DNA of 64,000 nt from Calditrichota bacterium (GCA_008501765.1 QQUE01000002.1:1238336-1302335), one strand, 5' to 3'; shown: positions 1 through 8,932, numbered from the stretch's first letter. Translations and numbers: made by a program. Notes: generated by a model from the sequence alone, not told the origin.

Positions 1-112
1 GAAAATGGTTTATTTACATTGAAAATTCTCAGCCTATTTTTTTATTTGAAAACCCAATTCAACACCCTATCTTATTTTAGAATAATTGATAAATCAAGAT
101 TTGAGAAATAAT

Positions 113-712
113 ATGCCTGCGAAAATGGCGATCTTCCCCCTGCTTTTAGTTCTGGTTTTAACCACCAGTTGTACCAATCCATTTACCACGCGCGATCCTG
201 AAGAACCGGATTCAGCTCGCCAGAGCTGGATACAACCACGGCAGCCGGAACTGGTTTTGGATAATTTGCGCAATTCCATTCTTGAGATGAATATCGATAA
301 TTATTTGCGCTCTTTGAGCGATACCAGCAAGGCATTGCCGTTATTCAAATTTATTCCGGCGCCGGATGTGGCTGCTGAAAATCCGGGTGTTTTTATGGCG
401 TGGACGAAAGAAAATGAGCGCAGTTATTTTACGGTTTTGGGTGTACTCACGCCGGCAGACTCGCTGCATTTTATTTCATTTAAAACGAATAAACTGGATT
501 TTTCAGGGGAGGCAGCATTAATAATCGCCAATTATACTTTACGGATTCACCACACACAGCAGGCGCAGGGAATTCCTGCTGTGGTTCAGGGTGAAGCCCG
601 TTTCACTTTGATGGCTGACACTTTTGGAGATTGGGCGATCGTCGAATGGCAGGATATTTCGACGGAGGAAGCGCCAACATGGAGTGTTTTTAAGGCAAAT
701 TACGGTCAATAA
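113..712 (+). CDS. Lipoprotein of the C-NPF family, NTF2-like body
   Basis: Predicted 199-aa lipoprotein. A hydrophobic signal runs into the lipobox LTTSC, followed directly by TNPF, so the mature protein starts with an acylated Cys. The body has no motif I recognise. Its end (GEARFTL, then WAIVEWQD) parallels the end of the lipoprotein at 15689, which also begins C-x-NPF and ends with FTL...W-x-I...W-x-D; the two are probably paralogues, perhaps with an NTF2-like fold (inference). The frame is open from a TTG at 86, but the ATG at 113 gives a normal 20-residue lipoprotein signal. It lies 13 bp upstream of the polysaccharide deacetylase gene, so the two may be cotranscribed. Function unknown, probably envelope-associated. 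Confidence 0.7.
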   Translation: MPAKMAIFPLLLVLVLTTSCTNPFTTRDPEEPDSARQSWIQPRQPELVLDNLRNSILEMNIDNYLRSLSDTSKALPLFKFIPAPDVAAENPGVFMAWTKENERSYFTVLGVLTPADSLHFISFKTNKLDFSGEAALIIANYTLRIHHTQQAQGIPAVVQGEARFTLMADTFGDWAIVEWQDISTEEAPTWSVFKANYGQ

Positions 713-725
713 AAATAGGAAATAC

Positions 726-1817
726 ATGGCGCGAAGAACAAAGAAGAAAGAAAAGCATACTTTTATTTATCTAATTTTTACGATGATTTTATCCGGCGTT
801 TTATTCGTGGTGGCAGTCAGAACCGGATTGATTTCGCTGTCCTGGCTGGATAAAAAAACAACGCAAATAACGCCAGCCTTCCCCCTATCCACGGAAATTT
901 CTAAAATTTTATTGCGAAACCAAATCCCTGCCGCGGCGATGAATATAAACATAGATCGTATGCAAATAGCAGTGCCGCAGAAAATTCACCCGGCAGTTCT
1001 GTATCATGCGATTTCAGGATTGATATTGAAAAAAGACGGCAGGATAATATCCGGTCAACAGACAGACAGCACAGGGACAGCGCAACTGCAATTTAATTAT
1101 AAATCAAATCAAACTTTTCTCATCAATTTCGTGCCGGACAGACAAGCGCCGACCGGGCCGAAAATTGCAATTGTCATCGATGATTTTGGATACAATCGTG
1201 GGAAAACTGTACAACAATTGATTGGATTTCCCTACTCGATAACTTATTCCGTCATCCCCGGATTGCCGAAATCAGAAGCGATTGCCAAAGAGCTTTTTCA
1301 ACTTGATAAAACAATTTTTATCCATTTGCCGATGGAACCGATGCAAGGCAGGGTAGAGTCGGAGGGCTACACTCTTTTTACTAATTTAGAAGCCGAAGAA
1401 ATACGCATCAGGGTGCAAAAAGCCATAGCGGCCGTGCCTCATGCAAAGGGGCTGAATAATCATATGGGTTCAAAAGCCACAGCAGATTCGGCCACGATCA
1501 CACCAGCGCTGGAAGAAATTAAAAAAGCCAATCTCATTTTTTTGGATAGCCGGACATCGCCACAGTCTGTGGCCTATAAACTTGCCGGAAAAATGCAAAT
1601 GACTGCCTACCTCAACAATGCATTTATTGATGCGGTGGATGAAAAAGAAGCCATTACCCAAAAAATGCAGCGTCTCGCGAAACAAGCTAAAAAGGACGGT
1701 CTGGCCATCGGCATTGGCCACCCGCGGGCAAAAACGCTGGCTGTGCTCAGCGAAATGATGCCGAAACTGGCCGAGCAGGGATTTGTGTTTGTTGTGTTGG
1801 GGAGAAATATAATGTAA
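726..1817 (+). CDS. Divergent polysaccharide deacetylase family protein
   Basis: 363-aa protein of the divergent polysaccharide deacetylase family (YibQ/DUF610 type). A basic N-terminus and one membrane segment (about residues 13-32) suggest a membrane-anchored periplasmic enzyme. The catalytic-type domain fills the C-terminal two thirds: IAIVIDDFGYN near residue 155, the HLPMEP strand, the NNHMGS motif, LDSRTSP and the terminal IGIGHPR. These are the conserved blocks of the family, which has a NodB-like fold; the true substrate is not established. The frame is open from 624 but that would overlap the previous gene, and the ATG at 726 begins MARRTKKK just before the membrane segment. Confidence 0.85.
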   Translation: MARRTKKKEKHTFIYLIFTMILSGVLFVVAVRTGLISLSWLDKKTTQITPAFPLSTEISKILLRNQIPAAAMNINIDRMQIAVPQKIHPAVLYHAISGLILKKDGRIISGQQTDSTGTAQLQFNYKSNQTFLINFVPDRQAPTGPKIAIVIDDFGYNRGKTVQQLIGFPYSITYSVIPGLPKSEAIAKELFQLDKTIFIHLPMEPMQGRVESEGYTLFTNLEAEEIRIRVQKAIAAVPHAKGLNNHMGSKATADSATITPALEEIKKANLIFLDSRTSPQSVAYKLAGKMQMTAYLNNAFIDAVDEKEAITQKMQRLAKQAKKDGLAIGIGHPRAKTLAVLSEMMPKLAEQGFVFVVLGRNIM

Positions 1818-2181
1818 TGGTATCGATAAGGTGATTTGCCACTTGAAACAAATTCAAACCAGAATTCATCCTCCGAGTCACAAAATAATCTCGATTGAAT
1901 TTATAACTGCTTTCAATTTTTAAGGGAAGACATTCCTAATCTGATTAAAATAGCCTTTGATATTGCGGCCATATCGTAAAAAATAAATTGACTTCGCGCC
2001 AGTAAAACTAAACTTCAGGATAGGCAATTGACTCCCCTTAATTATGCAAGGACAAACGGGAAATAAAAATCCCACCATTTTTCATTTCTCGGTTGTATAT
2101 TCAAATTATTTTTCATTTTTTCTTTTTGCTCATTTTTTTAAAAACAAGAATTTACCAAAGTTATAATTTCAGGAGTTACCC
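1818..2181. other. Intergenic region upstream of pdxJ
   Basis: 364-bp AT-rich spacer between the deacetylase and pdxJ. I see no ORF, RNA or strong terminator. Two TTGACT hexamers (near 1989 and 2028) have no convincing -10 partner. The pdxJ ribosome-binding site AGGAG lies at 2171-2175. Confidence 0.5.
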
Positions 2182-2892
2182 GTGAGATTGGGAGTAAATA
2201 TCGATCACGTCGCTACCGTACGTGAGGCGCGACAAATTGATGAACCGGATCCCGTAGCTGCAGCTGTTTTGGTGGACCTGGCTGGGGCGTATGGCATTGT
2301 CTGTCACCTGCGCGAAGACCGCCGTCATATTAAAGACAGAGATGTTTATTTTTTGCGTGAAATCGTTAAATCACACCTGAATCTGGAAATGGCAGCTACC
2401 GATGAAATGGTCAAAATCGCCATCGATCTCAAGCCTGAAATGGTGACGCTGGTACCTGAAAAACGGGAGGAGCTCACCACGGAAGGCGGGTTAGAAATTG
2501 CCGGTAGTCAAGAGCATTTGCGTGAAGTTATCAGCCAATTGCAAAAACACCGGATCGTCACAAGCCTGTTCATCGAACCCGATATCAAGCAGATTAAAGC
2601 CTCCGCACGGGTACAAACCGATTATGTTGAACTGCACACAGGACGTTACGCCAATTTGCGCTCGAAAAAAAGTATCAGTGAAGAATTAGAAAAAATAAAA
2701 TCCGCCGCTATCGCCGCCAGTAAACTTGGACTGGGTGTGAGTGCCGGGCATGGTTTGAATTATCAAAATGTGCATGAAATAGCAAAAATTCGAGAGATCG
2801 AAGAGTTGAATATCGGTCATTCCATTGTTGGCCGTGCTTTGTTTGTTGGCATGGAAAAAGCAGTTCGTGAAATGATGGACTTGATAAAATAA
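2182..2892 (+). CDS. pdxJ: Pyridoxine 5'-phosphate synthase
   Basis: 236-aa PdxJ, which condenses 1-deoxy-D-xylulose 5-phosphate with 3-amino-2-oxopropyl phosphate to give pyridoxine 5'-phosphate in the DXP-dependent vitamin B6 pathway. Family hallmarks are complete: N-terminal [47 protein letters not shown], the TDYVELHTG strand, and [12 protein letters not shown] with [13 protein letters not shown] at the end. Length matches the family. The start is GTG, preceded by AGGAG seven bases upstream. No other B6 gene is visible in the window. Confidence 0.97.
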   Translation: MRLGVNIDHVATVREARQIDEPDPVAAAVLVDLAGAYGIVCHLREDRRHIKDRDVYFLREIVKSHLNLEMAATDEMVKIAIDLKPEMVTLVPEKREELTTEGGLEIAGSQEHLREVISQLQKHRIVTSLFIEPDIKQIKASARVQTDYVELHTGRYANLRSKKSISEELEKIKSAAIAASKLGLGVSAGHGLNYQNVHEIAKIREIEELNIGHSIVGRALFVGMEKAVREMMDLIK

Positions 2893-2900
2893 TGGTTGCA

Positions 2901-2924
2901 GGTAGAAGGTTGAAACGTTCAAAC
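2901..2924 (+). repeat. Dispersed 24-bp post-stop element, copy 1
   Basis: Begins 8 bp after the pdxJ stop codon and matches 20 of 24 positions of 8909-8932, which lies 14 bp after another stop. Core TAGAAGGTT followed by an AACGTT-centred palindromic half. Function unknown; it looks like a dispersed intergenic repeat. Confidence 0.45.
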
Positions 2925-2965
2925 TTTTCAACGAGTATTATAAATGGCATCGGATATCAATAAAA

Positions 2966-3982
2966 TTGCAGAATAAAGCCTCTGTAAAAAATGAATCATC
3001 GGCTGTGCTTTTGGCGCGGGTTTTTCGTGGCGAAAATATCGAGAGCGAGCATTGCGGCCATATCGTTGTCGTGGATGCCGATGGTGAAATTTTATATTCA
3101 TGGGGTGATGCAGAGCAGATTGTACACATGCGCTCTGCAGCAAAACCGATACAAATACTGCCATCTTTAGACGATGGCATCGCAGCCCGTTTCGGATTGC
3201 AACGGCAAGAATTGGCTTTGGCCTGTGCTTCCCACAATGGAGAATGGCAACATACGGCACTCGCAGGCTCAATTTTAAATAAAATTGGTCTTACTGAAAA
3301 GAACATGCAATGCGGCATTCACCGACCGATGGGCGTAGATCTTGCCGTAGTTGCGGAAAAAACGCCCTATTCAGTTTTACAGAATAATTGTTCGGGAAAA
3401 CATGCTGTAATGCTGGCAGCCTGCGTAAAAAACGGATGGCCGGTTAAAAATTATCTCGATCCGCAACATCCGCATCAACAGCGAATATTGCACACGCTGG
3501 CTAAAATGGGACACATTCCCGTTGCCGAAATTGGTGTACAAATCGATGGGTGCAGTGCTCCGGAATTTTCTCTGCCACTCAAAAATGTCGCAACGATGTA
3601 TGCACGGCTCGCTGCAGCAAAAAAATCAGAGCTCAATCCTTTTGATTTGATGGCCGATTTTCCTTATTTGATCGCAGGAAAAAATCGTTTCGATACGGCG
3701 GTCATTGAAGCCGGGCGTGGACGACTGATCGCAAAAATTGGTGCCGAAGGCCTCGAATGTATCGCTGTTCGCGGGAAAAAAACGCTGGGCATTGTCATTT
3801 CTATTGCCGATGGAAACAGTCGCGCTACGCCCCCGGTGGCAGTGGAACTTTTAAGCGCGCTCAAAGTTTTAAAGGGCGATCAACTTAAAATGTTGAGCGA
3901 ATTTAGTAAACCCACAATTTATAATCACAGAAACCGAATCGTTGGCCGAATCGAGTGCGCATTGGATTTTTCATCGATTTAA
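2966..3982 (+). CDS. Asparaginase, L-asparaginase II family
   Basis: 338-aa protein of the L-asparaginase II family (Rhizobium AnsA-like, unrelated to the E. coli enzymes), predicted to hydrolyse asparagine to aspartate and ammonia in the cytoplasm. Seen motifs: GHIVVVDADG near the N-terminus, RSAAKPIQ, LALACASHNGE, the NCSGKHAVML block, IDGCSAPEF, and RGRLIAKIGAEG followed by a GIVISIADG strand. Length is normal. The assigned start is TTG at 2966 because the family domain begins about 15 residues later and there is no nearer in-frame ATG; no ribosome-binding site is evident, so the start is uncertain. Confidence 0.88.
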   Translation: MQNKASVKNESSAVLLARVFRGENIESEHCGHIVVVDADGEILYSWGDAEQIVHMRSAAKPIQILPSLDDGIAARFGLQRQELALACASHNGEWQHTALAGSILNKIGLTEKNMQCGIHRPMGVDLAVVAEKTPYSVLQNNCSGKHAVMLAACVKNGWPVKNYLDPQHPHQQRILHTLAKMGHIPVAEIGVQIDGCSAPEFSLPLKNVATMYARLAAAKKSELNPFDLMADFPYLIAGKNRFDTAVIEAGRGRLIAKIGAEGLECIAVRGKKTLGIVISIADGNSRATPPVAVELLSALKVLKGDQLKMLSEFSKPTIYNHRNRIVGRIECALDFSSI

Positions 3983-4048
3983 ACACATTTAACTCGCAGA
4001 AACCACTGTGTGTTTGTATTTTTCATAATTGATTGATAGGATGTTACA

Positions 4049-4699
4049 TTGTATAAAGCTGTACTATTTGATTTTGATGGGGTTATCTTGCAAAGCATGC
4101 AAACGCATGCCCGCTTGTGGCAAGAAATTTTATTACAGGAATACGATCTGAAAATAACGACACGGGATGTTTTTCTCGAAGAGGGCCGTACCACAGACGC
4201 AGTAGCGGATATCCTTTTTAAGAAATATAATCGCGCCATTTCATCGGCAGATTCGCACATCATTGCAGAAAAGAAACAGTCACTTTATTTAGATGCAGCG
4301 AAACCCGGAATTTACCCTGAAATTGCGGATATCTTGGCATTTTTAAAATCGAAGAAAATAGCAACTGCAGTGGTGACCGGCACACGCCGGGCTAATATTG
4401 ACCGCGCAATACCGCCAGATTTGCGAGGGTTATTCGATGAATTTGTTACTGCTGAAAAATACGAAAAGGGAAAGCCGGATCCGGAACCGTTTTTAAACGG
4501 AGCCAAATTGCTGGGCGTAAATCCGCAAGATTGTATTGTAGTTGAAAATGCGCCACTGGGAGTGCAAGCCGCGAAAGCAGCGGGAACGCATGTCATCGCT
4601 ATTTGTACAACACTCGGATCAGATGATTTGACCGAAGCAGATGAAATTGTCCCGGATTTTGAGCGACTGTTTTTACGCTTGAAAAAGTATTTGTCTTAG
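4049..4699 (+). CDS. HAD-superfamily phosphatase, beta-phosphoglucomutase-like
   Basis: 216-aa HAD hydrolase. Motif I is DFDGVI near residue 8 (nucleophile Asp and general acid Asp), motif II is VVTGT near 110, the Lys is in KGKPDPEPF near 140, and motif IV is VVENAPLGVQAAKAAG near 160. The alpha-helical cap after motif I puts it in subclass I with phosphoglycolate phosphatases and beta-phosphoglucomutases. The substrate cannot be told from sequence. It starts with TTG at 4049, with GATAGG upstream; no ATG fits the motif I position. Confidence 0.85.
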   Translation: MYKAVLFDFDGVILQSMQTHARLWQEILLQEYDLKITTRDVFLEEGRTTDAVADILFKKYNRAISSADSHIIAEKKQSLYLDAAKPGIYPEIADILAFLKSKKIATAVVTGTRRANIDRAIPPDLRGLFDEFVTAEKYEKGKPDPEPFLNGAKLLGVNPQDCIVVENAPLGVQAAKAAGTHVIAICTTLGSDDLTEADEIVPDFERLFLRLKKYLS

Positions 4700-4787
4700 G
4701 CTAACAAAAATAGAATTTATGTTTCTCACAATGGCACAAAGACCACTATTTTATTGAATTTTTTGTGAACATTGTGCCTTCGTTAGC
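4699..4787. repeat. Imperfect inverted repeat before the GxxExxY gene
   Basis: GGCACAA at 4733-4739 pairs with TTGTGCC at 4772-4778 and the pairing continues imperfectly inward (12 of 16 positions). An outer CTAAC (4701-4705) pairs with GTTAG (4782-4786). The wording (GGCACAAAGAC, TTTTGTGAACATTGTGCC) resembles dispersed intergenic phrases I recall from FCB genomes, often just upstream of GxxExxY genes. Confidence 0.4.
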
Positions 4788-4806
4788 GCGAAAAAGGGGA
4801 AGTGTG

Positions 4807-5187
4807 ATGAATGAAAATGAAGTATCAAAAATTGTTGTAGAAAAAGCATTGAAAATTCATACAACACTTGGGCCGGGATTGTTTAAATCAGTCTATCACA
4901 GTGTTTTGGTTTATGAGCTTGAAAAAGCAGATTTGCAAATTGAAGCTGAGAAAATTATACCTGTTAATTATGAGAATACTAAATTTGACAAAGGATTTCG
5001 CGCTGATATCATCGTGAATCAAAAATTGATTATAGAAATAAAATCAGTTAAAAATCTCGAAGATGTTCATTTCAAACAACTTTTAACCTATTTGAAATTA
5101 ACCGGATTAAAGTTAGGTTTGTTGATAAATTTTAATGAGGTTCTACTGAAAAATGGTTTGAAGCGGGTCATAAATGGCTGGATTTAA
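4807..5187 (+). CDS. GxxExxY family protein
   Basis: 126-aa GxxExxY protein. Typical features are the N-terminal helix ending in HTTLGPGLFKSVY, where Lys replaces the usual Glu of the name motif, then LVYEL, the strand FRADIIVNQKLIIEIKSV and a C-terminal LLINF strand. The D...E-x-K arrangement recalls PD-(D/E)XK nuclease folds; this is suggestive only, and the biological role of the family is unknown. The frame opens at GTG 4765, but the ATG at 4807 has GGGGA five bases upstream and matches the usual MNENE-type start. The gene is more AT-rich than its neighbours and follows a repeat, suggesting a mobile or recently acquired cassette. Confidence 0.85.
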   Translation: MNENEVSKIVVEKALKIHTTLGPGLFKSVYHSVLVYELEKADLQIEAEKIIPVNYENTKFDKGFRADIIVNQKLIIEIKSVKNLEDVHFKQLLTYLKLTGLKLGLLINFNEVLLKNGLKRVINGWI

Positions 5188-5243
5188 CTCAGAAAATGAA
5201 AAATTAGACTGGAATTTTTCCTACTAAAGTTCCAATTTTCTAT

Positions 5244-6401
5244 ATGGAGAATAATTTGAAAAATATAATAGTGAGTTTAATTGCTATTTCGATACTTGGG
5301 CTCAGTTCCTGCACCGAAGACAAAATCAGCCAACCGGATTTAACCGTACCAGAAATTGTCGAAGTTTTGGCCCCGGCTGTGGCTTTTATCGCGGAAACAA
5401 CCGTATTTCAGGCCGTTATCGACGATCCTCAGGGCGCCGGCGATATATCTTCCGCAGTTATGACTTTGCACAATCCTGCCAGCGTCACCCATATTTTGGA
5501 CATGCGGGATGACGGCCTTGATGGCGATATTATTGCCGATGACGGTCAATTTGTTGTTGCGCTCACAGCTGAAGAATGGCAGTTTATCGGCATGGCCACT
5601 TTTTTTGTCACAGCCACAGACGCAGACGGGAATTCAACGCAAAGTGATACAGTAACCGTCGAAGTTTTGCCGGGTAGCCGTGGCAGTACACCGCAGATTT
5701 CTGCGCTTACATTTGCTGATTCCATCCGTATCGATTCAAGCTATTCAGTACAACTTTTAGCCGCAGTGCAGGACGAGGACGGTCTGGCAAATATTGATAG
5801 TGTTATTGCCGGATTTTACAAAACGACATCAGCAGCTCCGTTTTTGCGAATTGCCCTGGTTGATGACGGTAATTCTGATGATGGAATCGCTGACAATGGC
5901 ATTTACGGAGCCGTGATCTCATCCTCGGAAAATGGATTTGTTCGCACGAGTTACATCATCCGGGTAATCGCAACGGATAAAAAAGGAAATAAATCGAAAG
6001 CAGCTTCGAAATCTTTTATCACCACACAGTTGGATGAAATTGCACCTGAAATTCTCAGTATTTCGGTGCCGGATACAATTTCCCGCACCACTGGCGAGCC
6101 TATCACGCTATCGGCCCGGGTGGCAGATCGGAATGGTTTGGGTGATATTCGTCAGGTAATTTTTAATACCTTCCGGCCCGATGGCACACCTTCCAGCGGT
6201 AATCCATTTGCCCTGCGCGACGATGGCATCAAAGATAATAGTGGATTTGGTGATGCAACAGCCGGGGATGGCGAATACACAGCCGTGATTACAATTGGCG
6301 CAACCAACGCAACCGGCAATTATCGTTTTGAGTTTCAGGCAGAAGATAAATCCGGCTTAAAAAGTGAAAAGATCAATCATATTTTAACGGTGATCGAATG
6401 A
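5244..6401 (+). CDS. Surface lipoprotein with repeated Ig-like domains
   Basis: 385-aa predicted lipoprotein with signal and lipobox LSSC (Cys about residue 23). The mature part holds three similar beta-sandwich units of about 115 residues. Each contains an acidic loop of the pattern DDG-x-x-D-x-x-A-D-x-G-x-(F/Y) (for example DDGLDGDIIADDGQF; the others end GIADNGIYGAVI and TAGDGEYTAVI), probably calcium-binding. Each unit ends in a strand like FFVTATDADGN, an Ig/cadherin-like appearance. The gene overlaps the next by ATGA, so the two are translationally coupled. A surface-attached adhesive or scaffold role is inference. Confidence 0.75.
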   Translation: MENNLKNIIVSLIAISILGLSSCTEDKISQPDLTVPEIVEVLAPAVAFIAETTVFQAVIDDPQGAGDISSAVMTLHNPASVTHILDMRDDGLDGDIIADDGQFVVALTAEEWQFIGMATFFVTATDADGNSTQSDTVTVEVLPGSRGSTPQISALTFADSIRIDSSYSVQLLAAVQDEDGLANIDSVIAGFYKTTSAAPFLRIALVDDGNSDDGIADNGIYGAVISSSENGFVRTSYIIRVIATDKKGNKSKAASKSFITTQLDEIAPEILSISVPDTISRTTGEPITLSARVADRNGLGDIRQVIFNTFRPDGTPSSGNPFALRDDGIKDNSGFGDATAGDGEYTAVITIGATNATGNYRFEFQAEDKSGLKSEKINHILTVIE

Positions 6402-7891
6402 AATTAATTCTCAGTTTTTTACTTTTTTTCTCTGTCTGTCAGGCACAAGAACATCGCATTGCTGCTTTAAATGGGCAAGCAGATATACTGGCGCAAACGC
6501 AACTGCAATCAAACGGGATTGTTGATATCGTAGCTGCGGGCGATCGAATATGGCTGGCGACAGGAACAGGATTGTCGGTGACAACCGATGGCGGTGAAAA
6601 TTTTCAGACTTTTACGCAGGCCGATGGCCTTGGCCGCGGCGAAATCACGGCGTTGACAGTCCGACAATTTGATGAAATCTCGCTCATCATTGTGGCTACG
6701 GCATTTGACACTGTCGTTGCCGAGGGCAATTTGCCCGTCGGTGGTGGAATTGCTTATTCACTGGATTTCGGAGAATCGTGGGTGCATTCCGAACAACCGG
6801 GGCTGACACCCATCCAAAATGTGACCTTCGATATTTCCATTCATGACGACAAATCTGTCTGGATTACCAGTTGGGGAGGTGGAACGCGCCGTGGAACCGG
6901 TTGGGAATATGGTCTGCCGTTGATTTTTGAAAAAAATCCGGCCGATGAATTTATACACGATCCGCTTTGCAATCTCAATCACCGGGCCTTTTCATCTGAA
7001 AGCGCCAACGGCGTTTTATGGATCGGCACAGCGGGTGCTATCAATAAATCTCTGGATGACGGTGAAACCTGGATGAATATCACCCATCAAAATCAGGAAA
7101 ATCCCATTTCCGGCAATTTTGTCGTCGCCATCGACGTACAAAATGTCGGCGACGATGAATATATTTGGGCGGCAACACGCCTCGTCACCGATACGACAGA
7201 AGCGTCGTGCTCGCGGCTGCTTTTTCCGGGTTCAGCCGGTCAATTTAATGGCCTTTCTGTGAGCAATGACGGAGGATTTTCGTGGCACACAGCCCTTGAT
7301 GACAAACGAATTCATAATTTTGCTTTCGATGGCGCAACGGTTTATGCAGCCGCCGATGAGGGACTTTTCAAATCCATAGATTTTGGGCAAACCTGGGCTG
7401 AATTTCCACCTATCGTCGATGCGACAAAGGATGTTCAATTTTTATCCGAGCGCATTTTTTCAATAGCAATATCCGCGGATCGCACCTTGTGGGTCGGGAG
7501 CCCGGACGGTTTGGCTGTATCAAAAAACGAAGGCATTTCGTGGGATATCATTCGCGGCAGTGTGAAAACGGGGCAGGGTGGCGAACCCCGAACTTATGCC
7601 TATCCGAGCCCATTTTCTCACACGCGACACAATCAACTCGGCGGCAGTGGGTACCTGCGATTTCAATACAATACTAAAGATAATACTCAAGTGACGCTGC
7701 GAATTTATGACTTTGCTATGGATTTAGTCAAGGAAGTAGTAAGCGGAAAATCACGCGCTGCAGGCGAGTTTTATGAAGTTTGGAATGGTTACAACGAACA
7801 TGGAGAATTGGCCGCTAATGGCGTTTATTTTTATAGTGTCGAACTGGACGGTGATGGTGTTTACTGGGGCAAATTTATTGTCATGGAATAA
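6398..7891 (+). CDS. Secreted beta-propeller protein with FlgD-like C-terminal domain
   Basis: 497-aa exported protein with a signal peptide ending SVCQAQ. The body carries repeats of the sialidase/YCF48-like propeller type (LSVTTDGGENF, IAYSLDFGESW, NKSLDDGETW, LSVSNDGGFSW, LFKSIDFGQTW, LAVSKNEGISW). The last 90 residues form a FlgD-Ig/type IX sorting-like domain: a YPSPFS motif, VTLRIYDFAMD, W-N-G-x-N-E-x-G, ANGVYFYSVEL and a final KFIVME. In this group such tails usually direct export through the T9SS and surface attachment. It overlaps the lipoprotein upstream by 4 bp and is followed 7 bp later by a PorV-like gene. Confidence 0.82.
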   Translation: MKLILSFLLFFSVCQAQEHRIAALNGQADILAQTQLQSNGIVDIVAAGDRIWLATGTGLSVTTDGGENFQTFTQADGLGRGEITALTVRQFDEISLIIVATAFDTVVAEGNLPVGGGIAYSLDFGESWVHSEQPGLTPIQNVTFDISIHDDKSVWITSWGGGTRRGTGWEYGLPLIFEKNPADEFIHDPLCNLNHRAFSSESANGVLWIGTAGAINKSLDDGETWMNITHQNQENPISGNFVVAIDVQNVGDDEYIWAATRLVTDTTEASCSRLLFPGSAGQFNGLSVSNDGGFSWHTALDDKRIHNFAFDGATVYAAADEGLFKSIDFGQTWAEFPPIVDATKDVQFLSERIFSIAISADRTLWVGSPDGLAVSKNEGISWDIIRGSVKTGQGGEPRTYAYPSPFSHTRHNQLGGSGYLRFQYNTKDNTQVTLRIYDFAMDLVKEVVSGKSRAAGEFYEVWNGYNEHGELAANGVYFYSVELDGDGVYWGKFIVME

Positions 7892-7898
7892 AAAGGCG

Positions 7899-8894
7899 AT
7901 GGCTAAAATGATATATTTTCAGCGAATTGTAACACTAAGTTTTATAATTTTATTCGGTAATATCAGTACCGGTTTATTTGCCCAGGGTGGCTACGCGGGC
8001 GCTTTTCTGCGCATGGGACTCGGTGCGCGGTCTGAATCGATGGGCCGGGCGTACACAGCCATCTCCGGATCTGCGGAAAGCGCATACTTCAATCCGGCAT
8101 CTGTGACAGCCATGCAAGATCGTGGAATCGACGTTTCGATGCGATCCCTGTCCCTGGACCGGCGCTTCGCTTATTTGGGATTTTCGACAGCAATCAAACC
8201 CGGGGCAAAAAGTGGCGCGAAATCGGGTGCGCGGGTGCCGGAAGGCGGTGTTGCTTTAACATGGATTCATGCTTCGACGACAAATATCGATGGGCGCGAT
8301 AGTGACGGCCGTAAATTCGATTCATTTTCCAATTATGAAAATGCCATAAATTTTTCGTTTGGCCTAAAATTTAGTGAAAGATTTTCTGCCGGAATTACGG
8401 CGCGCACAATCTGGAATAACTTTCCCGGCCTCGGTACCGATGACGCTGATATGTCGAGCCGCTCAATCGGTGTTGACCTCGGAGCGTTGGTTAGTCCGAT
8501 GCAAAATGTATGGCTCGGCGCAGTGATAAAAAACCTCAATTCTAAATACAACTGGAACAGCGACAAAATTTATGAGCGCGGAACCAGCACGAAAGATGAG
8601 TTCCCGCAAGTTTGGCGGCTCGGGATTGCAACGCGGCAAATAAATAATAAATTATTAGTTGCAGCCGATATCGAGGGATCAAAAAAGTTTGATCCGCGTT
8701 TCATGTTTGGGGCGGAATACATGGTAGTGCAAAATGCTTTATTACGTGCCGGATTTCGCGACGGCAACCCGACTTTTGGCGCCGCCTATTTATTTGAATT
8801 TAAAGGTGTAGCGGCAGGCTTGCATTACGCATTCGCATCCCAAGCTGATGAAATTGACAGCGATCATGTGTTTTCGTGGAGTTTTGCGTTTTAA
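7899..8894 (+). CDS. PorV/PorQ (UPF0164) family outer-membrane protein
   Basis: 331-aa outer-membrane beta-barrel of the PorV/PorQ family. After a signal peptide ending GLFAQ comes the family signature: FLRMGLGARSESMGRAYTAISGSAESAYFNPASV, shown here in parts as residues ~33-66. The C-terminus FSWSFAF ends in an aromatic strand typical of barrels. PorV shuttles T9SS cargo to the attachment complex in Bacteroidetes; here it directly follows a propeller protein with a FlgD-like tail, a likely cargo. The frame is open from 7773 inside the previous gene, but ATG 7899 gives the signal peptide. A low-complexity stretch near residue 105 (GAKSGAKSGAR) is unusual. Confidence 0.85.
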   Translation: MAKMIYFQRIVTLSFIILFGNISTGLFAQGGYAGAFLRMGLGARSESMGRAYTAISGSAESAYFNPASVTAMQDRGIDVSMRSLSLDRRFAYLGFSTAIKPGAKSGAKSGARVPEGGVALTWIHASTTNIDGRDSDGRKFDSFSNYENAINFSFGLKFSERFSAGITARTIWNNFPGLGTDDADMSSRSIGVDLGALVSPMQNVWLGAVIKNLNSKYNWNSDKIYERGTSTKDEFPQVWRLGIATRQINNKLLVAADIEGSKKFDPRFMFGAEYMVVQNALLRAGFRDGNPTFGAAYLFEFKGVAAGLHYAFASQADEIDSDHVFSWSFAF

Positions 8895-8908
8895 ATTAAG
8901 GTTTGAAA

Positions 8909-8932
8909 GTTAGAAGGTTTGAACGTTTAAAC
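8909..8932 (+). repeat. Dispersed 24-bp post-stop element, copy 2
   Basis: Lies 14 bp after the PorV-like stop codon. It matches 20 of 24 bases of the element at 2901-2924 (TAGAAGGTT, then AACGTT and AAAC). Same orientation relative to the preceding gene as copy 1. Confidence 0.45.

Noticed and set aside
2944-2976. Ten-codon ATG frame overlapping the asparaginase start
   Set aside because: It ends after 10 codons with no ribosome-binding site. A frameshift linking it to the asparaginase is possible but the family's N-terminus starts later, so there is no support.
1962-3065. 16-bp identical word ATTGCGGCCATATCGT upstream of pdxJ and inside the asparaginase gene
   Set aside because: One chance 16-mer match is expected in a window of this size; the second copy is in coding sequence and no flanking similarity exists.
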